Assembly (NCBI GenBank): GCA_013365365.1
Contig: JABVXU010000169.1
Span: 1-64,000, forward strand
DNA: 64,000 bases
Source: Cruorifilaria tuberocauda
Lineage: Eukaryota > Nematoda > Chromadorea > Rhabditida > Onchocercidae
Direction of reading: 5' to 3'
Made by a program: the position numbers and the translations under genes. Within the stretch, counting starts at the first letter, position 1; every line of letters begins with the position of its first letter. Positions 11,801 through 24,329 of the stretch are shown here, piece after piece. The notes under the pieces are model-generated. The model did no database searches. It was not told where the DNA came from and saw nothing but the letters and a program-made list of their open reading frames with translations.

Positions 11801-14619
11801 GGTCTCCGTGATGGTTCCAATGGTTTTCTAGCCTCATCATTTGCTTTATTCCAGTCTTATAATGGCACCAAAGCATCCACAAGACGTTAGCGCCATCAAT
11901 CATTGGTTATGGGATAAGCCTCCTGTTGATCCAACAATATTGCAGCAACAGCAAGTGGCTCAGCGACAACAAGTAGAGGTTTGTTTATAATTTTTTGTTT
12001 GTGGATGTACAATGATGTAGGTTCATGGTTATTTTTCAGGACATAGCAAATTCTCTTTCACGCATTTTTTGAAAGTTATGAGAAGGATTCGATCTCCAGT
12101 AACCATTATTTCTTGAATTCATTCCAGAAACTGCAGCGTGCTCAGCTGGCACAGCAGCAGCAACAACAGTTGCAGCAACGGCGTAGTCAGACTGTCGTAA
12201 CTAATTCAGCACTTTTAGCAGCACAGCAACAGCAAGCTGCGCTTCTCTTACAGCAGGTGCTGTTTGATGAGCAGTGTTTAATTAGTTTTATTTTTTCTCG
12301 TGTTCAAAATATAATCCATATATTAATCGAAATGGACATTAAATACATAAGTTTTACTCTTCGGCTTGGTCTTGAAAATATCCAGATCCAGTTCTTCAAT
12401 TTTGGAATAAATTTTATAAAGTAAAACCAAAGACTGGTGGCACTTTTTTCACGTTTGTGTTTGGTGTGCCGGATATTTTAAAAGAATTTATAGCAGAGGA
12501 TAAGAGCGGCACAAGCGGTTGCTCATCATCAGCAGCAGGCAAAGATGTCTTCGTTGATGGGAAATCCGAGTCTTTTGGCAGGTAGAAAAAAAAATTTTGT
12601 GATTTCGTCTGTGTTAGAAAATCAGGGATTTATATAAGGTATTCTCTGTGTTTTGTCCAAATTTTATTCGAAACAGATCAGTTTATAGTTTTTAATGTTC
12701 TCAAAACCTTTTTAACTTCAATTTTTGAATTATGATATTTTTCAGCAATGCAACAACAGTTGCAGCGTGCTGCCGTAAGTGGGATGCGTAGTCCGGGATT
12801 GTCCTTATTTGCTCAGCGAGGAATAACTACCGGAATCCGGGGACCAACAGTGGCTCAACATGCAGCTGCTTCACTTGCTGGACGTATTAGGGCACCAGCG
12901 CAGGTTTTTTTTCATGCTTTTAGAAAACTTGCGGAAGTTATGGTTAATCTCATATATTTTTGTCATAAAGACATAATAGTATTGATTAAATCCAGTTTTT
13001 TGGGTCGTATGTAAGTCACAAAGCTGACAATATTTTTAGTACAAAGTAATCGCCAGTCTTTGTTCACTGAGATAATCATATTGTCCTGTCTTCTTGCAGA
13101 TAAAGGTGGACGAGATTTTTTTATGTTTATCAAAGTAGTTTAATGAAGAATTTTTCATGAAACTTGTAAGTTAAAAGTGGGTTGAAATTCGAGTGGAACA
13201 TGTTCGACCCGGTCTTCCTAAAATAGACCCTGTATGTGTAAGGGAGCGAACTCCTTTACATATACGGAATTATAATGATGTTTTGTTTTAATTTATAACA
13301 TGAAAAGTATGTATTTCCCAAGGCTATTCATTTTAATACATTTCCCACTCCTTTTTTAAACAAAGGTTTGTCTAAATTCTCGGAGTCTTTAGAATACAAA
13401 TCATCATTCACGAAAAAAATTTTGTGGTTTTCTTGTTGCAGGTCTCAGCATCTCGTGCACAGTTAAGTGGAGTCATATCATCTGGACATAACAACAACGT
13501 CTGTGAAATTTGTGATCAGAATGTTCAAGACAGGGATCGATATCTAACACATCTGCAGTTGTTTCACAAACAGATGCGCGGAAAAACATCAGCAGATATG
13601 CAACAGGCAAGCATGCATTTCATGAGTTAGCAAATGCATTTTATTGTTTCCAGTTTATATAAGCGATTCGTTCTTTTTCTCAAAAATGTAAAAATTATTT
13701 GTTTCAGGGTGCACCATTGGCATGTAGTCGTTGTCGTGATAGATTCTGGACATATGAAGGATTGGAACGACATCTTGTCATGGCACATGGCCTCGTTACT
13801 TCTGATCTCTTAACTAAAGCACAGAAAAAAGAAGATGGCGGGCGTTGCAAACATTGTGGGAAGGTAATACTTATTTCTCCCTGAGCTCTCTTTATGGCTT
13901 TATTAATTTGACCTCCAGCTGATTTAATTTTATCTAGAAATGGAATTTTTTCTAGCAATATGCGTTTAATATGTTGCAACATTTGGTGACGGATCATCAG
14001 GTAAAACTATGTTCTGCTGAAATTATGTATAGCTGCGATGTTTGTGCCTTCAAGTGCAGTAGCTACAGTAAACTCGAAGTACATTTGAACACCGTACATC
14101 CTAAAAATCCTACGCAAAGTCCCGCTTTGAATAATGCGGTCAGCTCAACTTCGGGTAATTTTGATTTATGTTTCAAATCATTCGTCTTAGATGAAGATCG
14201 CTTTGCTGAGCAGCCACAGTAGTTATGCCCATGCTTAGCTTATGGGTTTTATGACAGGGGACCATCTATTGCATGCTTTTTGTTCTTGATACTTTTGGGA
14301 AGCACATTTGAATCTTAAAATTGGATCTGATATTTCGCAGACCTATTTCGTCTTTTCACTATCATTTTCGCACATAGTTTGCATGTTTTTCTAGACTGAG
14401 ACACAATTTTCGGAAATGTAGTTTCTTTATGGCACAGCTACTTACCGGTCGGTTTTTTTTCTAGTTTTGTGTTAACCGGTTTCTTTACTCGCAGATTTTC
14501 CGTCCTCCTCTGAGGAGATAAGTAGCGAAGACAGAAGTGGAGATATGGCCAAGTTTGAGTCGATAATTCAGAAACCTAAGGATATAATAGTGGAAAATAA
14601 TGGAGATTTGAAGAAATGA
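8805..14619 (+). CDS. mep-1: MEP-1-type zinc-finger protein
   Basis: MEP-1 is a nuclear zinc-finger protein that in C. elegans works with the Mi-2 ATPase LET-418 and the MOG proteins to repress germline genes in the soma. Seventeen exons join in phase: 8805-8903, 9160-9337, 9534-9668, 9994-10091, 10186-10286, 10553-10679, 10812-11072, 11254-11471, 11556-11693, 11855-11978, 12128-12256, 12497-12581, 12746-12903, 13442-13606, 13708-13863, 13956-14154 and 14495-14619. They give about 831 residues, close to the C. elegans length. The N-terminus is acidic. Three fingers follow at roughly 358-445 ([26 protein letters not shown]; the third ends H-x3-C). A Gln-rich region follows at about 475-600. 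Four fingers lie at about 637-770 ([34 protein letters not shown]). The intron 13607-13707 starts with GC, not GT. The start was chosen as the first in-frame ATG after an acceptor-like site. Confidence 0.93.
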
Positions 14620-17600
14620 TGGGTCAGACCTGGGCAAATTATCCCGAAATTTGGAGTGATAGTACTTGGAAGTGATAATGTGGACATCATGCATGAACTG
14701 CACCGATCCAGTACCTTCATCACGAAGAATATGGTAAAAGCAGGAAGCTAACTCATGAATTTGGCAACACAAATCGCTGTGCATATTTCAATCCTCAAAG
14801 GATATTACATGATTGTGATAATGTGTTTTAGCTCGCTGCAGTCTGGATGAAAAGAAAAATAGTCCAGGCTATTAGGCGAGAAAAAGTTGAGCTGCCTTGC
14901 ACTACAGATCTTGTAACATGTACTCCTATGAGAATACATTTCGGAGTCCAGGTTTGTATTTTATTGCATCGATCAGCATAGGCGACGCATGCAACAGGTT
15001 TGTTTACTGCTATTCATTCTCCCATCAGGGTTGGTTTTTTACGATATAGATAGAGATGCGTAACCCAAGCTGAGCATATTTGAATTAACTATATAAAGTT
15101 TAGTAAATACTGGATCAGCTGTTTAATGTCGTTTGGATAGAATAAGTACTTTCTACAGTATCATCCTTCCAATCATGATTCAACCATGTTTATTATACTT
15201 AAAAATTGTTATGAAAAAAGGTTAGGGAAGTTTTAGATAACTGGGAATGAATTTGAAAATTATGGAATACTGACGTGTACTGGGAAGATTGTTAATATGT
15301 GGCATTCTGGTTCTAAGTTTGCACAGACTTTTCTAACGTTTCCTTCTTAATGGAAGTGTGTTATTGCTGATTAATAGTTATTTCATCAAAGAAGCAGCAG
15401 TTATCATTAACAGAAAATGCTCTTTAGTGCTTTTTTTGTTCTCAGCATGCTGCTAACAGAAATTTCGATACGCACCTCTCTATGATAGAATTCAAATTAA
15501 TAATGCATTGCTGCTGTTCTATTTTTTCATTTTTTCCCCGTGAATGCCTTGTGTGACTCGGTTTGCGATAGTAACTTTTTTAAAACTATCTTCCTCCATG
15601 ATTAATGAAACGTAGTCCAACAGGAGTTTTCCCAATTCAGATTCGGAGAAATTAAATGGTCGTATTTATGATTGTATGTGGTCGTAATGATCGTATATAA
15701 ATTAATGATCGGACAATTATTCTGTTCAGGATTTCTTATTTTTAGTGAAATTTTTTCCATTTTGTCAAAGGCAGTCTTGCCCAACTATAGTTTTCTGAAG
15801 GCTGAAACTTTGATCCGCTCTTATATAGAATTGCGATTAGAAGACTAGACGTTTTGGTGATGCCGAAGGAGCAGATCCTTTGCCGCGCACTTTCTGCCGT
15901 ATCTGCCTTGGAAATTTAGAGAAATAGAGTTCTAGAAACTGAAGGATTTTCTTAATTGAAATATGTTTAGGGACAAGGAAGGTTTGACTTTATGGGTCGC
16001 AGACTGCTCAGGCCGCAGAAAGAGATGTCGATGCTATCTTTCCGAGCTGAGGAAACATTGCTCGGTATCCGGTGTACTTGAAAGGAAATATTAATTATTA
16101 CTCTGATGTTTTTGGTCATGTCTCGCAACATTCTACTTAGCCGTGCAGTAGTTACTTGTGAAGCGCAGTTACGATTTCTGCGTCTCAGTTGAAGATGAGG
16201 ACTGTCATTGGTCCGAACAACAACGAAAATACTTGTAACGGAACGAAATGAAATCCAGTGGTCGGTGGAACTGTGTGTTTATTGACTTCTTTTTTACCTA
16301 TTTCATCGTACATTTTATGTTTTCAAATAAGACTGTTATTGAAATATTCGCAGGCGTATTGTTCGTTTGCGCTGCGAGAATTAAGATCGCTTGTGAGTAT
16401 GTTGCATTTGTTATTTAGTATGAAAACTATTTATGGATATTTGTTAATACCCCTAAGAAGTCTTTTAATTATCATAATGGATTGGTTGTTTAAACGTCAC
16501 GATTCAGCGTTTTTTTTTTTGGATATTTCTATTGCCGATATATTGATTTATACGAAGATATATATATGATTTTTACGTCTATGATTGTGCATAAGCTATT
16601 TTACATTTTCAATTTCTCTCGCATGTGTTTGTATGTTTAATGTTATTGTTGGTATGTTAAATATGGCGTTTGTATGCAAACTTCATTCAGGAAAAGTTTG
16701 CACCTTGAACTTTTTCAAGTTAAAAGTGTTTTTAATTTCGAGTAGTTCTTGGGACATTTGTTTTACGGGAAGGAATCTGTCGTGCAACAACGATAACAAT
16801 TTGGGTTACTTTATTCATTACAATATTTGATGACTATCCTATTTTGTAACGTATTTTGGTTTCGTATGTGCGGCCAGGCCTTAAAGGGTGGAGAGTGAGT
16901 CACAGGAGATTACATGGGGAGGTTTCCTAAGTGATGTAACGTTTACATCTGAACTAGAGAGGACTTTGAATCATTTTAGCCTATACTGGATTAAATTCCG
17001 GGTAATACTGCGAGGATCTGGTGCATGGTGGAACTAATCGCTGCGACGCGAAAATTTGTAGAATAAAAAAATTATAAAGGATATAATCTTGGGTTTTATC
17101 TCTATGTGTCATTGAGGAAGGATGGGTCACAGTCATCTTTGCGATCTGGACAGCTATTTCTGGACACTTTTATTAGGCGGGTAGCGCCACCAGTATTCTG
17201 CGACTACCTAAAATAGAGCGGGACAATGGAACGAACAGCAGTGAGACACGTTACGCGTATGTTCTGGAATCTGAAGGACGTTTTGGATAAAAAGTTTGAA
17301 TTGCCAAATAATGTGCTTTAAAAGTTCGAAATATAGTCTAGAACTGAAATCAGACACTTACCTTATCTTGTATTAAATTTCCATACATATCATACTTTAT
17401 AACCTCCACACGATGTAGATTGGCGAGGACGTACAATGGGTAACACCAAAAACAGGCACCCCAGAAAACGTGCGTCCAGTTCGGCTAGATATGTGAAAAA
17501 CGAAGGCAGATTAATATCAGGTAAGCAAATGTGAGAAGAGAGAGAAAATGCAAATTGCTTGACAGGGCTTAGTAAGCCAGATTTAAAGAGCTCAAAATTT

Positions 17601-18689
17601 GACATTTCGAGACAGGTCCATCGTTATTCTATTATATTAGGTGAGGATTTCACTAACCATTTTGGTTTCTCCAGTTGATCCGTAGAACCTAATATAGCAT
17701 GCAGAGGAAGGATGTGATATTCAAATTAGCTTGAAGGAACAACACGTCTTCGGCGGAACTAATATGCACTTATCCACTCCGGGTATGTCCTACCAAAGTC
17801 TAAAATGAAAACCGTCAGCATCTCGTAATCACGTCTCATTGCAGTTCCGTAACACTGTTAATGAAGAGGACCCGTATCTGCCATTAAAGCAAATATCCAG
17901 AGAAAAGCCTCGAAATGAAATTGGTTGTCTCAACAAAGCAGCTTCTCCCCTCAGGAAGATTTATTATGCGTTATAAAGCAGAGCTCTTTGAACCGGTACT
18001 TCTATCGCAACAGACTAGATAATCTGAACTTTTGATTTCATTCAGACAAATTGTTGTGTCATGCATTGTCCGCATGCAAACGGAAACTAAAATGCTGTGT
18101 GTCAAATGGTTTCGATTTTTTTTAGAAAACGAATTCTCCGTGTTCAACAGTATAATCTTATGGAAAGACAATTGTCTATCAAATTAAACTGTGCAAATTA
18201 TTTCAAATTCAAAAATTTTGTACTCATATCAATTGTACAAAACTAATTTCACGCTAAAAATTGAACATTGGAATCGGTTTAAAGAGAAAAAAACGATTAT
18301 AAAGAGAATAATAACCACTCATTTTTTTGAATTAATTCTCATTACGGGTGGATGAATAGCAGTTGTGTGGAAGATCTGACTGAGACTTTGCAGGTGCAGC
18401 ACATTGCATACATTAAGATTTCTGCAGATGAAGAAATAGAGAGACAGCGGTTTAGTGTTATCTGCTAATGAAGATCGTGAAAATTTCTCTTCTTTAGCAG
18501 TGACATTTTTTTTTGGAAGCTAAATTTCCTGATGTAATGGGCAATTATTCCCGACCTGTTCACAACAGTTCTCCTAGTCAAAAATTTCTGGAAGAGATCA
18601 ATGAGTTTCATAGCGAGGCAATTCTGTGTCGTGTGAAAATATGGGTAGCGATCAGCGCGTATTTCTTTCATGTGGTTGTGAATTCGTTG
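14620..18689. other. Intergenic region with two orphan exon-like segments
   Basis: No full gene is supported. 14832-14951 (+) is exactly 40 open codons between TTTTAG and GT, reading LAAVWMKRKIVQAIRREKVE and onward. 17436-17520 (+) starts at an ATG, encodes a basic Ser-rich peptide (MGNTKNRHPRKRASSSARYV...) and ends at a good GTAAGC donor. 17845-17977 (+) is another acceptor-led open stretch (FRNTVNEEDPYLPLKQISRE...), but its phase does not fit the previous piece. About 16250-16830 is T-rich with open but hydrophobic, codon-poor frames that I discount. Confidence 0.4.
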
Positions 18690-18696
18690 GTTTCAG
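18690..18696 (+). promoter_or_regulatory. Candidate trans-splice acceptor of the U2B''/U1A gene
   Basis: GTTTCAG ends 11 bases before the ATG at 18708 with no obvious upstream donor, fitting spliced-leader addition. The frame is open upstream, so the ATG choice also rests on the family: SNRPB2-type proteins begin with [14 protein letters not shown]. Confidence 0.45.
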
Positions 18697-18707
18697 GTGC
18701 ATTCGCT

Positions 18708-20155
18708 ATGGATATAAAGCCAAACCACACCATTTATATCAATAATCTTAATGAAAAGACGAAAAAGGAAGGTACACTTTTAGTCATTTCCCTAGTTCAA
18801 ATGTGGGGATGCATGAGACAAATTTACAAGAATTTATCTCATAGAAAAGATAATTTTTATGTGCAATGCCACGGATGAATTTTTTTCAGAACTTAAAAAG
18901 GCTCTTTATGCAATTTTTTCGCAGTTCGGTCAAATTATTGATATAATGGCATTTAAAACACTAAAAATGCGTGGACAGGTTTGCTTTATTCTTTTCAAAC
19001 TTTTAGTAAGATCCTGTATTTCAATCTTTTAAACTTATATTTGGAGCCTGATTCCTATACTGAGAATGTAATGAGATCTTGTCATTTACTCATCTTGCTT
19101 GATCGTTGTATGAATTTCTATAGGCACATGTGATATTCAAGGAAATAAGTTCAGCAACGAATGCCTTGCGTGCGATGCAAGGCTTCCCGTTTTATGATAA
19201 GCCTATGGTTAGTTTGATTCATTTACAGTTAGTATACTATGATTTTCTAATTACTGGTTTTATCGTTAACATTTATCGTGTTTCCGTAACTGTTTGATTT
19301 TGTTTTTGTAAAGGAGTATTTTCAGTTCTAGATATCCCTGCTATAATAAGCTTTTGTTATACCGTTTATTCTTGATCGATGAAACTTGAGGTATCAGAAT
19401 GCCTAAAATATTTCATTTTGAAGCGTATACAATTTGCACGAGAGGATTCTGATGTTATTGCGAAAGCAAAAGGTACTTATATAGATCGCCCAAAAAAACA
19501 TCTTGCTAAGCACGCCACTGGAGAAAAACGAAAAAGGACAAGTCATATAAAAGAAAGTAAAAAGGTAGAATTTCGTTTCTGTTTAATTCACAATGCATAT
19601 TATGCTTCACTGCATTTATTTCATTTTAGATGCGTATGGATAAAACTCCTATTGGAAAGACTAAGCTTCCAGAAAAAGCAAATCCACCAAACAAAATTCT
19701 GTTTTGCACAAATCTTCCTGAGGAGACAACAGAGCAAATGCTTTCCCTTCTTTTTAATCCGTAAGTTTTGGTGGTAGTATTTTAGGATCCAATCTTTAAT
19801 TTTGGAAAAGTGAAATAATGTTAATTGTTTCTCGCTATGGTTGTTTGGTCGTTTATTATTGGGAAATTTTTTATCTTGTTTATTGTCCAGAAACTCAGCA
19901 GTTTTATTAACATTATCCATTAATACAGAGGTGTCCTTAGAATTTGAATAATATATACAGATCTTTTGAAGTGCAGCTTTACCTCCTTTTTACAGTTACC
20001 CTGGTCTGAAGGATATCAGGCGTATTCCGAATAGGCCAGATATTGCATTCGTTGAGTTCGAAACGGAAGCTGAAGCAACGTCAGCTCGCGCTGGTTTAAA
20101 CAATTTCAAGATAACACCTTCTCAGTCGATGTATGTCAATTATGCCAACAAATGA
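18708..20155 (+). CDS. rnp-3: U2B''/U1A (SNF-type) spliceosomal RNA-binding protein
   Basis: Binds stem-loops of U1 and/or U2 snRNA as part of the snRNP. Six exons (18708-18771, 18890-18978, 19124-19207, 19424-19564, 19630-19760, 19996-20155) give 222 residues, near the size of insect SNF. RRM1 is at about 8-85, with RNP2 IYINNL and RNP1 RGQAHVIF, then the family hallmark [21 protein letters not shown] basic linker follows ([15 protein letters not shown]). RRM2 is at about 148-222 with [20 protein letters not shown] and [12 protein letters not shown]. The start MDIKPNHT, the word FKTLKMRG and the end FKITPSQSM lean towards U2B'' (rnp-3 in worms) over U1A (rnp-2), but I cannot exclude the other paralogue or a single ancestral-type gene. 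HSCB lies 743 bases downstream on the same strand, too far to claim an operon. Confidence 0.93.
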
Positions 20156-20897
20156 TTTTCCTAATTGCTTTTTTTGTTTGTTGATCTCTACGTTCCCTTA
20201 ATATTCTCTATGCGCGGTTATTTTCATTTCCATAATGATGCATCATTCAAATATGTCCAGTTTTCCTTATCTTTAATAACGTAATTTAAATTGTCAATTC
20301 CATTCTGTTTTATAAACTGGTTATCAATTTTACATTCTTTTATGAACTCTTTATCAGTCTCATATTGTATTGAAAATCTTTTATCAGTTCCATTCTTTTT
20401 ATGGACCGCTTGTAAAATAAAATTTGCAAAAATTAATGGTTATCTGTTCTTTTTGATTACAGCTGAAGTGGCAGGACATTATATCTTTGATGATTGTGAG
20501 TAATTTTGAATACATTTCATCCGAACAGTTCGTTAATGTGATTCTAATGAGTTAGCTAGATCTGTGGTAGGGTCGCTAGAAATTAGAGCGAGAAATCCAT
20601 TAGTCATCATTCTCTAAAGACATAAAATAATTATAGTAAAGAAAGATTTAATCAAGGTAAAATCTCACTCTTGCTGAAATCGTATGTTTTTGCGGGATAT
20701 ATTGGTGTCCTGTTGCTTTACGTAATGGTGTGATTCGGTTGGTGTCGAAGTGGTGTGAGTCAAATTTTTTTGTTGTTGGTTCATTTTTAAACAACCGTCT
20801 TTTTTCGGTTGCGATTCTTCAGTGTTACTGGAAAATTATTAGACGAGTCACGCTTTGAAAAAAAAAGCTTCGGTGTGTGACCTTTGCTTTTTCTTTA

Positions 20898-22498
20898 ATG
20901 TCCATATTTCGGTTAAAGCAAGCTGTTCCTTCACGTAATTTTTGGTGAGTATTCACTTTTCAGTTTCTCTACAGTTACTAGTTTATTTGAAAATTTAAAT
21001 TGGATGTTAATTCAAGCCATCAAACAGTAGGTTATTTTTATTTCCAGTAGAATCAAAAAAGGATGTTCCAAAACTTTGGATTGTTGGCGATGCCGTAAAG
21101 CTATTGAATGTCTAAAGGCATGTTTCCATTCTTTTAAAAGATGATGTATAATATGACAGATCCGATCAAGCAAAGATATTTCTTAGTGGATAGAAGGACT
21201 TTGACGTGCTGGTGATACTTTTCATTCAATTTCCTCGTCAATGATATTTTATATTGACAGGCTTCTTTTCATTATCTCAACTTTAGACAAATGGTATTGA
21301 CAATTAATAAATTAGAAACCAAATTCTTTATCTTCGTTAATTTCATATCCACTTTGATGAAATTCCATTTCCATTCGTTCTTGTCATACAGAAAACTTCA
21401 TTATTCAGATGCTCAGAATGAGAAAAATCAAGATTGATTGAGCCAAGGTTTAGTTTAGTAACTCGTCGATATCTTTTTATATATTGACGAAGCGGATATT
21501 GCTTGTTGCAGGTGTTCTGTCCAACGTGTTCAGCTATCCAACCAGTTGAAGGCAGAAATTATTTCGATTATTTGGGACTACTTCCTGGATTTGATGTTGA
21601 TCTTTCCTTACTGAAGCTAAATTTCCTCAAATTGCAGTCAGTTATTCATCCTGACAAATTTTCAAAATGTTCTCGAGTAATTTTTAAGTCGTAATTGTTT
21701 TCATGTTATTTTTACGTATTTGTTGAAAACTCACTGTGCATTTCGACAAGGTTTTGCAAAAGAAAAACTCATTCGCTTCATCTTCATAAGACGACAAAGT
21801 CTTTTATTGAGAGTGAGATAATTATTCGATTATTTCATACTAACCTAATTGGATTTTTTCAGATCATCTGAGAATCCATATCAGTTTCATCGTAAGATTT
21901 ATTAGGCACTTTGTCACTTGTAATTCCCATCGATTCAAAACCTATAAACGAGTTAAATATGTTCATGACAGTTCATATATTACTTGCAGGAAGAAAAAAA
22001 AATATCTGAAAATTGTTCACGATATCTCAATGAGGCATACAAAACACTGACCGAACCATTAGAAAGGGCGAAATATCTGCTCACATTGAAAGGGGTGCCA
22101 CTGCATGACGAATGTAATTTCTTTAGTCATATAATAATTTCTGAGATCTTACTGCAGCATGTTGACGCAAGATTCCAAAAGAACTGTGGAAGATTAAAAT
22201 TTTTTTTCATTAACCGTGAGTTCAGTGATTGATAATATTGTTTCTAGATTCAGTGGGCAGCACGGATTTTTTGGTAGAAATGATGGATCTGAATGAACGG
22301 GCATGGAGAAATAATGATCCAAAAGAACTGGAGATTATGTTGAATGAAGTGGCAACTAAGATCCAGGTGTTAGGAAAAGAATTTAAGGAAAGCATCGAAA
22401 CAAATCAACTTGGAAAAGCGAAGGAAGCAGTATTCAAACTAACATTTTACTACCGTTTGAAGGATGGTTTATCAAGTAAGGTGACAGATAATGAATAA
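20898..22498 (+). CDS. HSCB: Mitochondrial Fe-S co-chaperone HSCB (HSC20)
   Basis: HSCB is a J-protein that delivers the ISCU-bound iron-sulfur cluster to the mitochondrial HSP70 and stimulates its ATPase. Five exons (20898-20944, 21048-21117, 21512-21676, 21990-22113, 22248-22498) give 218 residues against 235 in humans. The N-terminus (MSIFRLKQAVPSRNF) is basic and lacks acids, like a mitochondrial presequence. A CxxC pair follows, C28/C31 and C42/C45 (DCWRCRK, VFCPTC), as in animal HSC20 proteins. The J-domain carries the HPD triad at about 85-87 (SVIHPDKF) and NEAYKTLTEPLERAKYLL. The C-terminal ISCU-binding helices include DFLVEMMDLNERAW. The intron 21118-21511 begins with GC; without it the two CxxC motifs cannot be joined in frame. 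The second exon was found in a frame other than the longest one. Confidence 0.92.
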
Positions 22499-22527
22499 AT
22501 CGTTGTTTTCCAATTGTTTGCCTCAGA

Positions 22528-22533
22528 AATAAA
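22528..22533 (+). terminator. Candidate poly(A) signal of HSCB
   Basis: AATAAA 29 bases after the HSCB stop codon (22496-22498), on the same strand. This is a normal spacing for a short nematode 3' UTR. Confidence 0.55.
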
Positions 22534-23701
22534 AGCGAAGAGGTTATTGGTTTTAAGCATGAAATTTCCATTGGAACCTCGATCCCTGCATGATGAAGAG
22601 TCAAATGATATGTATTTAAGTAGTTTCGTACCCATCTTGATCATTTCATATTATGAACATACGTGTCTCTTGACAATGAATTTTGCTTCCTCGACGAAAT
22701 TTGATTTCAGACATTCGCTTTTACAATGTTGTAATGGATTCCTGATAAAGAAACAAAGGAGAGGAATGTCTGATTACTGAACAGGTCCCCTCTCTTATTT
22801 CCGCCTCATACTTGAGTTACTGTGCTTTATAATACACAGAAATGGTTGGGAAGGTAACGGAAAGAGGAGGGGACTCCATTATGAGAGATGGAATTATAAT
22901 ATAATGTTATAATTGCAACAGTTGATCATTTCAGTTAATCATCCTGTCCCCTAGCTAAAGTACAGAGTGCTACTGACTGATTCTATCACATATGATATGC
23001 CTTGTTTTCAAGTCAGCAGAAAGCTTTGCTCGTGAAGTGCAAAGATTTCTATTTTCAAAATCATTCAATATTCTATATACATAGTAAAGATCCTAAGTTT
23101 ATATAGCCGCTTTCGACCGGGATTTCTTGAGTAGAATCTCAGAGTAGAAAAGTTATACTGACAGTGGTTTTGTTTGAATGTAACGCTCTTCCCGTAAGTC
23201 CATTCCACTCCACTCACCCTTCACATCCCTCTGTCTCTGTGTCTATTAAGGCGAGCTGTTCTCATTCCCATCCACAGTCTTTCTCATCAGCCGCAGTACA
23301 CTCTGCTCACAGGCGAACAAAGAGCGACAGAGAGACAGTGTGTTGATCGATTGAAAGCTGAGCGCAGCTCTCCTCGCAGTCATTCGCCATTTTTAGGCTT
23401 CGTGTGTGGTGGTGGTTGCATCTTTTCCTCCGTCTGGTACATGTAAGTCTCCGGTCTTCTGTAATTCCTCTTCCCATTTATTATTAAATCAGTTTTGTAT
23501 GGTAGGAGAGGTTGACATGAGGGGTAGAATATATTTCTGGGCTATCTGTACCAGACATTCATCCAAATCTTCGCACTTTTCCGTCTTTGAGCTATAGCAG
23601 ACACGAATTTGCCATATTTTGTACTTATAGTCACATATATTTTAGTTCTCGGGTCGTTTTTGTCTCTCGTCAAGGTTTCACGTTCGGTTACGGAGAAAAT
23701 T
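22534..23701. other. Intergenic and 5' region of the single-RRM gene
   Basis: 22780-23160 is AT-rich with no coding signal. 23180-23420 is a pyrimidine- and GC-richer patch (repeated CACTC, CCATC and CTCTG words) just upstream of the small RRM gene. It is a plausible core promoter or 5' UTR. Open frames at 23164-23597 lack splice support and domains. Confidence 0.45.
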
Positions 23702-24329
23702 ATGTCTCGCTCAGTATTTGGTTTGTTTCATTTCTCATTTTATTACAAATTAAATCTGAGTGGGGAAATGCAGAAGGAAGTTTGTGGTTTTATATGGCTT
23801 TATTAGCTCATAGCTGATGGATCTAATAGTGCCATCCTTTAATATTTGATATGTTTCATAAGGAATACATATTGAGGAAGTTAAGCTACTTTCTGTCTTT
23901 CTATTCATCTAATATGGTTGATATGAACTAGGTTACGTATACTCTGAGACTCACACTTACACAGCAAGTTTTTTTTAATGGTACAATTTGAAAAACAAAC
24001 ATTTACCGGACCGTATTGTTAATTGAGAACACAAATTTTGTGAATCGCATCTGACACTTTTTTGATATAGTGATGAAGTTTTGGAATCCTTTTTTTCAGT
24101 TGGGAACTTGCCTTACAGTGCAAGAGAAGAGGATGTGGCAAATTTTTTCTGGCAAGTTGGTCCGGTAACCAGCGTGCGCATCGTTTTGGATCGGGATACG
24201 GGGCGTCCGCGCGGTTTCGGCTTCTGTGAATTCGAAACGGAAGCAGCGGCAGAGCAGGCTGTTGGAAGTATGAATCATGCGGAATTTATGGGACGTCAGC
24301 TTCGTGTTGACCGTGCTATTTCGCGATAA
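23702..24329 (+). CDS. Single-RRM protein, 82 residues
   Basis: Two exons: a 19-base first exon, 23702-23720 (MSRSVF plus one base), and 24100-24329. Together they encode 82 residues that are almost entirely one RRM: RNP2 VFVGNLPYSA at about 5-14 and RNP1 RGFGFCEF at about 45-52, ending RQLRVDRAISR. The sequence resembles the RRM of cleavage stimulation factor CSTF2, and the length and layout match the tiny C. elegans proteins RBM-3.1/RBM-3.2, which are RRM only. The role is RNA binding, perhaps linked to mRNA 3'-end formation; that part is inference. The first exon was found by requiring phase 1 and a valine before GNLPY. Introns and spacing look normal. Confidence 0.9.

Noticed and set aside
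16258..16830. Two hydrophobic plus-strand open frames suggesting a membrane protein
   Set aside because: T-rich sequence produces Phe/Leu/Ile frames by chance. No Met context, splice sites or conserved motif.
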